DNA of 64,000 nt, from positions 124,001-188,000 of the forward strand of contig JAHBTL010000010.1 in NCBI GenBank assembly GCA_019638615.1, in the 5' to 3' direction. The notes beneath the pieces are model-generated. The model was not told the DNA's origin. It did no database searches and saw only the letters and a program-made list of their open reading frames with translations. Both the position numbers and the translations under genes were made by a program. Below are positions 34,701 to 42,714 of this stretch, in pieces. The number at the start of each line of letters is the position of its first letter. The stretch's first letter is position 1. This DNA comes from Chitinophagaceae bacterium. GTDB lineage: Bacteria; Bacteroidota; Bacteroidia; Chitinophagales; Chitinophagaceae.

Positions 34701-36320
34701 GCCGGTTAAATGTATACGTACCGTGCTATCGCCTCCTACCGAATGATAGTAAGACAGGGTATTGCTTGTTTTCTCCCCGGGGTTACGGAAATACACCGGC
34801 TGAAAAGTAGTATCGGCAGTTTTAAAATCGAGGTTAGGTGTAATGTCTGATCTCCAGGCGCTGTTGCGGGTGGTAGCAATGGTTTCATTGTAATCTACCC
34901 CTGCTTTCAGGTAGGCGCCACCACCCAGGTTGATGGCAAAATTGTCGGTACCGCTTTTGGTCTGCATCCGGTGATCGCGGATATACCCGGCTTCGCTCCT
35001 GTAAGGACGGAACATGCCGCCCGTTCCTTCACCCGAAATGCTGTACACATCATAGGTATATTGCGGCACGGCAATATGGGGCGTGCTCTTCTGGTTAAAG
35101 TATATTTCCTTTTCACGGTTCATATCCAGCAATGCGGCGCCGTCGTCCTTACCCCGGGTATAGTATAAAAAACCATAGCCGGGAAGAGACTGGAGCGTAT
35201 CTGCGTTTTCGATCTTCTGCCTGCTTACATATCCTGAAATATTGAGGTTGGGAAAAACACCCCAGATCTCTCCCCCGTATTTTGCATTGAAGGTAAAATT
35301 GGTGCTGGTAAAAGGCATCTGGATGCTGGGCGAATAGGCGGGTGTGGCAAAAGAGATGAGTGAAGAATGCCCCTGGCCCCAACCCACTTTTCCTACAACA
35401 GTTTCTTCTCTTCCTTCTTTATCTTTTCCGCTTGCTTTAAAAGAGCTGCCACCGGATGCCTGGAAACCAAGCTGTAATCCTGAAATCCCTGCCCGCGAGT
35501 TGTAGTTAGTACTAATGCTGCCCACAGCGTTCATAGCGCTTTGTTTTCCCGAAAGGTTCATGCTTAGCCCGGGCGTAATATTTAATCCCGACTGGGAATT
35601 ATTATGCAGTCCTAACGAGGCGGTTAAAGGGCCTTTGGTATCTTTTCCCGCGCTGATATTGGCATTCACCCCATACTCCACTCCCCACCCGTTGTAGGTG
35701 TTATTGAATACACCCAGGTTGATGGACAGGTTTAAAACGCCGCCAAATATCTCTACATTCCCTCCCACTCCAACGCCTGCGGTTTTGTTTTCCCTGATGT
35801 TTTGTATTCTTTGAATCCTGTCCTGCCCGTTAAAATCGTCCGGCAGCCCCCGCATGGAACGATTCACCGTTCCGGGGTTAATGTTCCAGCCAAGCCCCAC
35901 CCAGCTGGCTTCCTGGTCAATAGTGGGACCTCCGTTGTAATGAATGTTCACCGGGTAGCCGCCCACATCGAGCAGCGGGATATTATAGGAAAAATCCCCG
36001 GTGAACAGGTCCACCTGGTTATCGGCGTTCACGCTTTTAAAGCTGCTCATTTCCGGCTGCCCGGGTCCGCCGATCATTGTCCGCCGCGTTTTTTTAACCG
36101 TTTTGCCTCCCTCCGGTATAAATGCCTTTGCCAATGGCTGACTCCCCATAGCCAACGGCTGACCGCTTACATCTGACCGCTGATAGCTGACCGCTGACGG
36201 CTGATAGCTGACCGCCGACCGCTGATAGCCATATACCGGCAATACGGTTTCACAAAACATGATACTTAACAGCAGCGAGGCAATATTTTTCTGTACACCG
36301 GTTCTTGATAAATATTTCAT
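28749..36320 (-). CDS. 2523-aa secreted YD/PA14 protein of the RHS operon
   Basis: After an N-terminal signal (SLLLSIMFCETVLPVYG) comes a ~28-residue stretch made of an intergenic repeat (QRSAVSYQPSAVSY...). Residues ~83-165 hold the family start (DLFTGDFSYNIPLLDVGGYP ... SWVGLGWNINPGTVNRS), as in insecticidal-toxin-complex/SpvB-like proteins. A DNRLRE-like domain (SILDFDLSQIPDDAIITSAY) lies near 1790-1905 in an AT-richer stretch, and a PA14-like domain near 2200-2330. The C-terminus (MAELDENNYASFYEYDNDG) is the beginning of a YD repeat. It lacks an RHS core and toxin tip, so it is likely a structural or adhesive partner of the downstream RHS protein. Confidence 0.8.
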   Translation of the reverse strand: MKYLSRTGVQKNIASLLLSIMFCETVLPVYGYQRSAVSYQPSAVSYQRSDVSGQPLAMGSQPLAKAFIPEGGKTVKKTRRTMIGGPGQPEMSSFKSVNADNQVDLFTGDFSYNIPLLDVGGYPVNIHYNGGPTIDQEASWVGLGWNINPGTVNRSMRGLPDDFNGQDRIQRIQNIRENKTAGVGVGGNVEIFGGVLNLSINLGVFNNTYNGWGVEYGVNANISAGKDTKGPLTASLGLHNNSQSGLNITPGLSMNLSGKQSAMNAVGSISTNYNSRAGISGLQLGFQASGGSSFKASGKDKEGREETVVGKVGWGQGHSSLISFATPAYSPSIQMPFTSTNFTFNAKYGGEIWGVFPNLNISGYVSRQKIENADTLQSLPGYGFLYYTRGKDDGAALLDMNREKEIYFNQKSTPHIAVPQYTYDVYSISGEGTGGMFRPYRSEAGYIRDHRMQTKSGTDNFAINLGGGAYLKAGVDYNETIATTRNSAWRSDITPNLDFKTADTTFQPVYFRNPGEKTSNTLSYYHSVGGDSTVRIHLTGSPANVKAANELVAYYNNKPHRNISIAGPLVKQQRDKRTQVITYKTAGEAWLYGLDKKIQPVVENAIPVGTCPDTALENPLDRVDEIRKEHHISEVTVLNADGRRYIYGLPAYNVEQQDVTFAIDKETAPANVDRGLADYEAGKDNHGFTNTKGKDHFFTKDIMPPYAHSYLLTGLVSPDYVDITEDGITDDDPGDAVKFNYTMVYGQGKGYYRWRTPNEQNKVNYNEGLKTYSRDDKGTYMYGEKEVWYLNSIASKTMLAVFRISDKREDGLGITGENGGIDPAQKLRRLERIDLYSKPDLVKNGLNAKPVKSVHFEYDYSLCRNIVNNSGNPVDKNGNAVASGSSSNVNKNKGKLTLKKIWFSYNGNYKGVKNPYVFNYGQVTEGQPVDKYNPGHNSKQYDRWGSYKHPSSNPSGLNNVDYPYAVQDSAKAAEYANAWNLTDIRLPSGGLMKISYEADDYAYVQDKRAMQLCKLAGFGSTGSSAPDTALYTDDGVDKEYVFIDVPEPVYEKSDIYRKYLEGVTKIFCKIAVRMPSDRWGSGYEYIPTWVDIDQGNYGVVTGNHNRIWIKLARVDGKHPLILAALQFMKLNIPSKAYPASEMGDNLTFSNLVTMLASSISEIQNSVKGFYEMGKKRKWCKNTKPAESFVRLNSPAYKKYGGGYRVKRVEVFDNWKTMTSQREASYGQTYSYTTTKIVTKDTVVAGIRKLKRDTITISSGVASYEPFIGGEENPLREPIEYEEKLSVLAPTHYLYSEKPLGESFYPAAMVGYSKVRVRTIHTKARSANGWQETEFFTTRDFPTRTEFTPLDGASKIPHNPKLLSLLRLNAVRNLTISQGFKVELNDMNGKMKGQANYAENDPGNAIHYTKHFYKVDDPTAPALHLNNNVWVVDSLNGSVDRNGVIGLDIELMTDMREQYSITNSKNHQANLDLIPFLFGSALPIFTYFPMFQKEENTFRSAATVKIVQRYGILDSVVVVDKGSIVTTRNLVYDAETGDAVVSRTNNEFDDPVYQFSYPAHWAYSGMGPAYKNMDAVFSNKEVIKGKMRNADGSVFNAARFFESGDEILILASQEFPVITNVPGDCPDYEFTAPGTTKRIWAMDAAKGKEKDRGLYFMDENGKPYTGLIAGMRIIRSGRRNMLGAGAGNIVSLENPVQEVSSGRYKIVIDSNINVIHTSATAYKDLWQVEKSYYVKDSVVRVYRDFPQLTASAKVNVVKYDTYAKSEILYNYGYAIAGFDFIGYRKYCHHSRTIFSKSILDFDLSQIPDDAIITSAYLSLTPKVPYRLWGRVSRSGACFSARYSYDWSSATDFYKDYSAATVKRITGNWHSGTHYLSFETGTPSVSITSSLYNSINCTSLIQEYIQHERYGLMFQLNKINPVDSKVAESSYLSFCGKDESSLDQHYCPSGGGELKSLIGGCSCNAPSLVINYKAYVDSAIKLCKENISDTAVNPYRWGILGNWRADRAYTWYSDRKESDAGITGTNIRTEGALQQWTPYWQFSDSGLVAAADTTKWVWNAASSVYNKRGFEIENYDPLGRYNAGLYGYNQSLPVAVIQNSRYREVLFDGFEDYNYRNQACIPLCENPREFDFVKGQEGVSLDSTISHTGNYSLKINAASTSVLTAAVSKTDSLPYALSAQVDSIPVYTTKVLGSDTTQGFAGRYKTCLSETTVFNAGIHFQWGNTIPYSLPKCPIVSLYSVTWTGMIQPRYSGVYTFILEYNGNSGRIDIAGRSSMGFSQGVQTVTTPYPLVAGQLYPVMITYVSNTTIPSFVSLRWRSNKQQEEVIPGRFTYRPGVMSAPAASILQSISHYCVNLNNIKADSIIRPVFKPVAGKKIVVSAWVRRDGADCDTGPSPGNVLSVAFKQGGSLLSDSSLYPTGVRIETWQRYERILTVPANATQMELTLKGLPGQAIYADDIRVQPYNSSMKSFAYDAVNLRLMAELDENNYASFYEYDNDGTLIRVKKETVKGIQTIKETRSALIRE

Positions 36321-36341
36321 ATCGTGATCAGGTATTTTCGG

Positions 36342-37469
36342 TTATTGATTGTTTTCGTTTTCTTTCCGTCGGAACTCAAAGCGCATGCGCCATATTTCAT
36401 GGAGCGAGTTGCGCAATTCCAGCAGGTAAAAATGCTGGTGGATAAGGCTGTTATCTTCCGTAAGGTCTATGTTCACCAGGTTTTGCCCGTACTTTACCGG
36501 GATGGTATCCCACCGGAAAGGAATGCTGTCGTTGTTGCCCGAAGTGAGATCATAGAGTGTAATGTTCCAGGAAGAGTCGGCTGCTTCGTTCACGTAGTCG
36601 AATTTCAGGTAATCTGCCTGCAGCGAATACGCAGGCAGCTCTTCTTTTACCAGCTTAACATAGGGCAGGTTATTGGTTTTGATCCGCGGCAGGTCGTTTT
36701 CACTGACCAGGCTGAAGGTCCATATTTCGCTGCGCGACACCACCGAACCGTTGCTGGTAGCGGTAATGCGCCAGGCATACTCCTTCCCCACCTGCAACGG
36801 CGGCGAACCGGTTGGATAAAGCAAATACGTTTGCACGAGCTGCGTTTGATGCAGCAGGGGAATGTTGTCCTGTATGGCATCCGCCCCCGATTGCCCGGGG
36901 TTGATCTCTGCCACATCAATGTCGTACCGCAGGTTGCTGAAAAAACCAGTCGGTGCCGGTGGCAGCCAGGTGAACGAAGGAGTATTTTGTAATTCCTGCG
37001 ACTCGTTCCAGGGCAGTACGAGCTGCGGGGGGCTCAACGGCTCTACTTCTATGAAATCGCATTCTTCCGCCAGTTGATCCACGGCATCATGAACATGGCT
37101 GAAATAGCTGATGCAAACGGAAAAAGTGCCCAGCGGCAAAAAACCATTGGGGCCGGGCTCAATAACATAACTGGCGTCCATCTGGATATATTGTACAGGC
37201 TCCATTAAAGTGGCATTCACCTGCATATTGCCGGGTGCAACGGCAAATGCTTTTCCGATGCCGGTCAATATGGGCTGCCCGGTAACAATGTCTGCCAGCA
37301 CTACTTCCAGGTGGCCATTTACAGTACCCTGCCCCGTATTGGTGAGCAGCATGTTCCAGAGCTGCTGTTTCTGCAATACTCCTGTACGCTGCCATTGCGG
37401 CGTTACGATCACCTGGGCTGTGGAAGCAAATGCGCTTAGCAGCAATAAAGGAATGATGAATATTTTCAT
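36342..37469 (-). CDS. TANFOR/FnIII-like exported protein
   Basis: A 375-aa protein with a signal peptide (IPLLLLSAFASTAQ). Residues ~25-140 are beta-rich. A fibronectin-III-like module at ~150-260 has PSFTWLPP, LRYDIDVAEINPGQSGADAI and VGKEYAWRITA, which match the TANFOR-type modules seen in Bacteroidota surface proteins. The Cys pair at C-I-S-Y and E-E-C-D is notable. It lies 116 bases after the barrel gene and 21 bases before the 2523-aa gene, so it belongs to the same operon. An assembly or anchoring role on the cell surface is inferred. Confidence 0.7.
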   Translation of the reverse strand: MKIFIIPLLLLSAFASTAQVIVTPQWQRTGVLQKQQLWNMLLTNTGQGTVNGHLEVVLADIVTGQPILTGIGKAFAVAPGNMQVNATLMEPVQYIQMDASYVIEPGPNGFLPLGTFSVCISYFSHVHDAVDQLAEECDFIEVEPLSPPQLVLPWNESQELQNTPSFTWLPPAPTGFFSNLRYDIDVAEINPGQSGADAIQDNIPLLHQTQLVQTYLLYPTGSPPLQVGKEYAWRITATSNGSVVSRSEIWTFSLVSENDLPRIKTNNLPYVKLVKEELPAYSLQADYLKFDYVNEAADSSWNITLYDLTSGNNDSIPFRWDTIPVKYGQNLVNIDLTEDNSLIHQHFYLLELRNSLHEIWRMRFEFRRKENENNQ

Positions 37470-37585
37470 GCCTGCATTTTTTTACTAATTGTAATCACGT
37501 GCATACCTTGCCTGCAGCGGATAAGCCTGCAGGCATTACACCTAACATTTTCATAGCAATGGAGACGGACTATTCGCACCTCGGA

Positions 37586-39991
37586 TCAAAACCTGATCCT
37601 GTTATTAAAATACCTGGTAAATCCCAGGGTAAACCATTCATTTTTTACCAGCGAGCCCGACGAACCCGGCAGGTAAGCGTTTTCGTACCACACGCTCAGA
37701 TCGCCTATTGCCGGCCAATTGCAACGCAGGTTAAAGTATCCTCCCGTCTTCACTTCCACCTGGTTGTACTGGTTGATCCTGACCCCAAAGCCGGCCACTA
37801 TTTTTTTAAACCAGGTAATGGCCAAACCTCCTTCCATTACATCCAGCGCGTATTGCCTGTTGGCTGTTCGCGCATACCCCATGCTGGCGGTAAACATCCG
37901 GAACATGAACTGGTGCGAGCTGTAAAAATGACTGGCATTGTAGTACACGAAACCGGTGTCGCTACCCGAATTATAAAACCGGTTGTACACCACACTGCCG
38001 TTAGCTGTCATAAGCCCGATACGGTAGGTATGCGCCATATGAATATTCAGCGACTGGTAACGGTTTTCCGCCACCTGGTTGCCTGCCATCGTATATTGCG
38101 ACGAAGGCATATAGCCGATGGTGAGCGACGGAAGCCTGCGCCTGCGGAACGTGGCAGACAAAGAGGTAAAAACAGTATTGCTGTTATACTGCTGGATCAC
38201 GAACGGGTTGCTGTAATCATTTTTCCTGGCGGATGCCATGATCCTGAGCTGCTTTTTAAACAGGTACTGCTCTGCTTTTATATTCCACGTGCTGGTATTG
38301 GCATTGACACGGTAGTTGGTAAAGTTCTGGAAGTTGATGCCTGTTTTATTGTAATACCCTTCAATGCGTGTTTGTGAAGCGGGTATATAACCATATGCTT
38401 TCAGTAAGTAAGCTTTGTTGGTGGGATCGTTGATCTTAAAGCCCTGTGCTTTATTGCCCTGCTCCGAAGCATATACCGGGCTGGTAGACTGGGCCGCTTC
38501 TGCCGTAATGCGCACATACCTGCCTACAGCCCACTGCGCTTCAATGCTCATGCCGCTCAGGGGCGAAGACGCCAGTCCGCCGGCAGAGATGATTTGCTTA
38601 CGCCCTGTATAGCCGGTAACGATAAGATGCGTGCCGTCTTTCCGCCCGTACCCTATGCTGCCTGCATACACATGCTGTTTTACCGGCGAAGGCTTTCCGT
38701 AAATAAAATCACGACTCCTGAAATCTATTTTTCCTGCTGTAAAGGCAAGGTAGAGGTTATACGCATTGTATTCGAAATTTACGCCGCCTACATTGAGATT
38801 GTTCACGCTAAGCTGCGACATACGGGGCAGCGTTCTGCCTACAGCAAAGGTCCGGACTGCATATACGGTATTGAGCAAACGTTGTGTTTTCCTGTCCCGG
38901 ATACCGGCTTCCTGCAGCTCTTTCCCGATCAAACGGGTGCCCTGTTCGGTGTAGATATTACGGTCGATCAGCCGCTGCAGCTCCTGTATTTTTTTGAGGT
39001 TGGTATTGTAAACAGATTGCAGGGAATCCGTTTCATGCAGCAGCGATTGGCCGAGCCGTTGTTTTTCCTCGTACAGCTTTACAAAGCCTTCCGCCCTCCT
39101 GATCACCATCTCTTTATCGGGCAGTTCCGTTGGCAGTTGGTCACGATAGGTAAGATATTTTTTGCTCTCCAGGTATTTATTCAGCCATTCCCTGGCACTG
39201 AGCAGGGTACGGAGGTGGCGGATGGCCTGCAGGTTGTTCTTCAGCCGGTCGCCCAGCCCCTGGGGCTGAATATTTTGCAAAGCCCCTGTCAGCTGATTGC
39301 GGAGCTGCTGTTGCTTTAACCTTCTGAATTCCGGGCCATTGAACTCTACCCTGAAATCATGGTAATTGCGCAGGTATTGCGAATTGCTTTGCCGGCCATA
39401 GTAAGTAAGCCGGAAAGGAATGCCGGCCATTGCAAAGTCAAGCCCGGCTGTGATCATATGCTGGCCCAGGTCGGTTTCCACGAAAGGAGTATCCAGTACC
39501 GAACGAAACATGTAATTATACTGAACATACCCGCCACCTACCTGTACAAGAGAGGAGCCATCTTCCCGGCTGTATGGCAGCAGGGACGCAAGCTTTTTCT
39601 TCGGCAGGAACGAATCCGGCTTTTCAGGCTTTGCTTTTAAGGGAGCCAATGTGTTCTTGAGCGATTCGGCAGGCAATTTCCTGAAACGGGTGAATAAACT
39701 GTCTTTATGGAATTTGGCTGTATCCCTGCCGGCTCCTGCAAGCAGCAGTGCAACGATAGAATCCTTGCCCAGCCTGGCTGAATCCTGCCTTTTGTACCGG
39801 CCCGGCCTGGGGATCAGGTCTTTTAAATGGAGGATGCTATCAGCAGCATGGCGGAACCGGGCCATAAAGGATGTATCTGTGCCGGTTACCGGTGTTGTAT
39901 CCTGGGATATAGAGAACCCGGGAATGATCACAAGTAGCAAAATAAAATGCCATACAGGCATACTTTTTATGTGCATGCTGCGTAAACGCAT
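37586..39991 (-). CDS. Outer-membrane beta-barrel protein leading the RHS operon
   Basis: An 801-aa protein with a signal peptide (HFILLLVIIPGFSIS). A Ser/Asp/Lys-rich linker runs to ~130, a helical, probably coiled-coil region with many Leu, Gln and Arg covers ~230-400, and a C-terminal half of alternating aromatic strands ends in the outer-membrane signature RF. Asn/Tyr-rich strands (YGRKDGTHLIVTGYTG and others) support a barrel. As first gene of the operon it is the best candidate for anchoring or passing the large YD/RHS proteins. I do not know a characterised homologue. Start 39991 is used; Met at 39976 or 39961 is possible. Confidence 0.75.
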   Translation of the reverse strand: MRLRSMHIKSMPVWHFILLLVIIPGFSISQDTTPVTGTDTSFMARFRHAADSILHLKDLIPRPGRYKRQDSARLGKDSIVALLLAGAGRDTAKFHKDSLFTRFRKLPAESLKNTLAPLKAKPEKPDSFLPKKKLASLLPYSREDGSSLVQVGGGYVQYNYMFRSVLDTPFVETDLGQHMITAGLDFAMAGIPFRLTYYGRQSNSQYLRNYHDFRVEFNGPEFRRLKQQQLRNQLTGALQNIQPQGLGDRLKNNLQAIRHLRTLLSAREWLNKYLESKKYLTYRDQLPTELPDKEMVIRRAEGFVKLYEEKQRLGQSLLHETDSLQSVYNTNLKKIQELQRLIDRNIYTEQGTRLIGKELQEAGIRDRKTQRLLNTVYAVRTFAVGRTLPRMSQLSVNNLNVGGVNFEYNAYNLYLAFTAGKIDFRSRDFIYGKPSPVKQHVYAGSIGYGRKDGTHLIVTGYTGRKQIISAGGLASSPLSGMSIEAQWAVGRYVRITAEAAQSTSPVYASEQGNKAQGFKINDPTNKAYLLKAYGYIPASQTRIEGYYNKTGINFQNFTNYRVNANTSTWNIKAEQYLFKKQLRIMASARKNDYSNPFVIQQYNSNTVFTSLSATFRRRRLPSLTIGYMPSSQYTMAGNQVAENRYQSLNIHMAHTYRIGLMTANGSVVYNRFYNSGSDTGFVYYNASHFYSSHQFMFRMFTASMGYARTANRQYALDVMEGGLAITWFKKIVAGFGVRINQYNQVEVKTGGYFNLRCNWPAIGDLSVWYENAYLPGSSGSLVKNEWFTLGFTRYFNNRIRF

Positions 39992-40016
39992 CAGGGTGGT
40001 ATATGATTAGGTTATT

Positions 40017-40024
40017 CAAACCTA
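40017..40024 (-). promoter_or_regulatory. Promoter core of the RHS operon
   Basis: On the minus strand TAGGTTTG fits TAnnTTTG and lies 25 bases upstream of the start at 39991. Confidence 0.6.
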
Positions 40025-40092
40025 AAAATAATTTTCCAAACTTTTTGACATTTGTTAACATTTTTTTTGCAAAAAATACTTTTCGTCAATAG

Positions 40093-40110
40093 GTAAGCGT
40101 TAACACTTAC
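40093..40110. promoter_or_regulatory. 18-bp palindrome upstream of the RHS operon
   Basis: GTAAGCGTTAACACTTAC is an inverted repeat with one mismatched pair, about 70-85 bases upstream of the predicted promoter core. It is a plausible operator. Confidence 0.45.
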
Positions 40111-40139
40111 TGCCTGGTAAGGATTAATGATTAAGCGCG

Positions 40140-40417
40140 GGGGCCAGCTATCAGCAGTCAGCTATGGGCTTTGGGTGTAAGGAATAAGGTGTAGGGTTGT
40201 AAGTTGTCAGCTATCAGCAGTCAACTATGGGTTTTGGGTGTAATAAGGTGTAGGGTTGTATTAAAAAAAGTATGTCGGCACGGGAGAAGCAGCCCCAACA
40301 GCCTCTCCCAGCCTCTCCAAAGGAGAGGTGACCCATGCACAAATCTCTCTTATCAAGGAGGCTGAGTTAATGTATACTTCGCTTTAATGCTGGTTACAAA
40401 ACCAAACACCCGCGAAC
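40140..40417. repeat. Tandem family A repeats and a family B copy
   Basis: Two consecutive family A units (AGCTATCAGCAGTCA...TTTGGGTGTAA...GGTGTAGGGTTGTA) at 40147-40260 run into a family B copy with CGGGAGAAGCAGCC at about 40280. No gene is seen. Confidence 0.75.
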
Positions 40418-40762
40418 GTCACTGCGAGTTACTAATTAGGCGGCGCCTCCATCATTGCGCCGTGACAAGTTGCATTTGTTTGTCACAGCTTTCTGATTTG
40501 TAAGTATCCTAAGTCGGCTACGTTATCAGCAAACGTAGCAGGGCTCTGTTGCTGAATTCACAGTAGTACTAAAGCTTCATCAGAGCGTTCCGGGAAATTG
40601 CGGTAATCATTTCCCGGCGGCTTTTGGGTTACTTTTTTCCGCAAAAAAGTAACAGGAAAAAGCGGAGGGATTGTAGTTGAAAGGAAAACCGGGTTTGTGG
40701 AACAACAAATTGAAGTTCATAACCAGTTGATAAATAGCAAACCGGATGATATGTCATTGGCA
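40418..40762. repeat. 345-bp long repeat, copy 1
   Basis: Nearly identical without net gaps to 61769-62113. It contains the perfect inverted repeat GTTACTTTTTT-CCGC-AAAAAAGTAAC (about 40628-40653). Its minus-strand frame (ending in a run of Phe/Leu and CGKK) is the same in both copies and is judged non-coding. Confidence 0.9.
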
Positions 40763-41130
40763 TACCGCCATAAGGTTGTATTGAATTAAACGTATGTTGA
40801 CGCGGGAGAAGCAGTCCACGCAGTATGCAGGTTGGGATTGCTTCGCCGCTGCAAAAAGAAGCTAATGACGGATGTTTGATTCGGCGGACTCGCAATGACG
40901 AGGTGGGTGGTTGAGCAAAACCCATACTTTTCCTGAGTGCTGTCAGTAAAAAAAACTCTTACGAGTCACTGCGATACCGCCATAGAGTTGTATTAAAATA
41001 AAAGCATGCCGGTGCCGGACATAAACTATAAACTTCAAACCTGTGACTGCAACCTGCAACCTGTAACCTGCAACCCGGACGATGCCATCAGCAAAATACT
41101 GAAAGATCATACAGGCAGCATACAGCCTTA
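40763..41130. repeat. Family B copies and gap before the kinase
   Basis: Family B copies start at about 40765 (GGTTGTATTGAATTAAACGT, then CGGGAGAAGCAGTCC) and 40970. A segment ACCCATACTTTTCCTGAGTGCTGTCAG (40919-40947) reappears at about 61722-61748 next to the second long repeat. A CAACCTG-type tandem (41048-41079) resembles those at 10730-10765 and 43990-44020. No gene is seen in 40025-41146. Confidence 0.65.
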
Positions 41131-41146
41131 TTTATTAATTTAGCTG

Positions 41147-42703
41147 ATGATCAGTTTAAACAGCAGGCAGGCTACTTTTTTTGCGGTCACCATTTTTATT
41201 GTAACGATTATATTGGGCTATTCCTTTCCGGGAAGGTCCATTATCAGCAGCGGCATGCTGGTCGCCATTTTTCTTACCATATTTATCCGTTATGCTTACT
41301 CCACCATCATAGCCGGCGCTTTAAGCATTGCCATCGCCGCTGTATATCCTGTGATACATCAATACCAGACCGGCTTTTTTACAGGGGTAACCGAAAATCT
41401 TTTTATCCTTATTCTCATATTTTTTTCTACCCTGCTTGCCTGGTATGTTAAATCTTTGTTGCTTCACCTCCAGTTCGACCGTACCCACATGACTTCCCTT
41501 TTTGAAAATGCCACTGAGGGAATTATACTTACCGATGGAAAAGGTTCCATTGTGCTTGCCAATCCTTCTGCAGAACAAATTTTTGGTTACTCACGCGATG
41601 AGCTGACCGGGAAAGCAATAGAGATCCTGATCCCCAGGAAAGTTCATCCGCATCACACAAAATTACGAACAGGTTATTACAAGGCTCCCTCCAACAGAAC
41701 AATGGGATCGGGCAGGGACTTATATGCTTTAAGAAAAGACGGAAGCGAATTTCCGGTAGAAGTAAGCTTAAGCCACTATAAGCAAAACAATGAACAATAT
41801 GTAATAGCTTTTGTAGTGGATATTACAACACGCAAACAAACAGAGCACAACATTCAGCAAAAACAGGCCGAGCTGGAAGCCATTACTACAGAAATCCAGT
41901 TGCTGAACACCCAACTGGAGGCGAAGGTTGAGGAAAGGACCGCCATCTTAAAGGAAGCGCTTGAAAAGCTGGAACAGTCGCAAAAAGAGCTGCATGACGC
42001 GCTGGATAAAGAAAAAGAATTGAATGAAATGAAAAGCCGTTTTGTTTCCATGGCTTCGCATGAATTCAGAACGCCCCTCAGCACGATCCTTTCTTCCGCA
42101 ACGCTTGTAAGCAAATACCCGCTCAGCGAAGACAATGATAAGAGGATGAAACACATTACAAGGATCAAAGACGCGGTGGACCACATGAATGAGCTGCTGG
42201 AAGATTTTCTTTCGCTGGGTAAGCTGGAGGAAAACCGGGTTGGATTTTTACCGGCCACCTTCTCACCTTTCGATTTTATTGAAGAAACAGTGGACGAAAT
42301 GAAAACCCAGGCAAAACCGGGACAGGAGATCTCTTTTTCTTTTGACGGGGAAAATGAATTTGTTACCGACAAACGGCTGCTAAAAAATACGCTGATCAAC
42401 CTCCTGTCCAATGCCATTAAGTTTTCGGGGGAAAATAAACCCGTGTATCTTTCGGCATCCAACCGCGATAGCAAGCTCACTATTACCATACAGGACAGCG
42501 GTATCGGCATTCCTCCTGAAGACATCCCTTATTTATTTGATACTTTTTTCCGGAGCAAAAACGCATCTAATATACAGGGAACCGGGCTGGGGCTTCCCAT
42601 CATCAAAAGATACCTGAACCTGCTGCAGGGGAGCATAGAGGTACAAAGCACGCTGGGAAAAGGAACTACTTTTACTGTTGTATTACCGGGGATAACCGAA
42701 TAA
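41147..42703 (+). CDS. Membrane PAS sensor histidine kinase
   Basis: This 518-aa kinase has 3-4 hydrophobic segments in residues 12-105, a PAS domain at ~115-225 (FENATEGIILTDGKGSIVLA ... GREDLYALRKDGSEFPVEVS-like region), a coiled coil, HisKA with the phospho-His in SMASHEFRTPL (~304), and a full HATPase (LINLLSNAIKFS, DSGIGIPPED, GTGLGLPII). No receiver domain is attached. It is convergent with the cbb3 cluster (12-base gap), and the REC-CRP regulator at the far side of that cluster is a likely partner. The PAS ligand is unknown; I see no heme-binding motif. Confidence 0.92.
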   Translation: MISLNSRQATFFAVTIFIVTIILGYSFPGRSIISSGMLVAIFLTIFIRYAYSTIIAGALSIAIAAVYPVIHQYQTGFFTGVTENLFILILIFFSTLLAWYVKSLLLHLQFDRTHMTSLFENATEGIILTDGKGSIVLANPSAEQIFGYSRDELTGKAIEILIPRKVHPHHTKLRTGYYKAPSNRTMGSGRDLYALRKDGSEFPVEVSLSHYKQNNEQYVIAFVVDITTRKQTEHNIQQKQAELEAITTEIQLLNTQLEAKVEERTAILKEALEKLEQSQKELHDALDKEKELNEMKSRFVSMASHEFRTPLSTILSSATLVSKYPLSEDNDKRMKHITRIKDAVDHMNELLEDFLSLGKLEENRVGFLPATFSPFDFIEETVDEMKTQAKPGQEISFSFDGENEFVTDKRLLKNTLINLLSNAIKFSGENKPVYLSASNRDSKLTITIQDSGIGIPPEDIPYLFDTFFRSKNASNIQGTGLGLPIIKRYLNLLQGSIEVQSTLGKGTTFTVVLPGITE

Positions 42704-42714
42704 TGGGGAATGTG

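Noticed and set aside
18271-39991. Type IX secretion C-terminal sorting domain on the RHS operon proteins
   Set aside because: I looked for a typical C-terminal T9SS domain on the large proteins and did not see one; the RHS ends in a toxin tip and the 2523-aa protein in a YD segment.
40629-40925. 98-aa frame sharing its last 42 residues with a frame at 61980-62231
   Set aside because: The identity follows from the 345-bp DNA repeat; the frames start differently and show no protein-like pattern or start signal.
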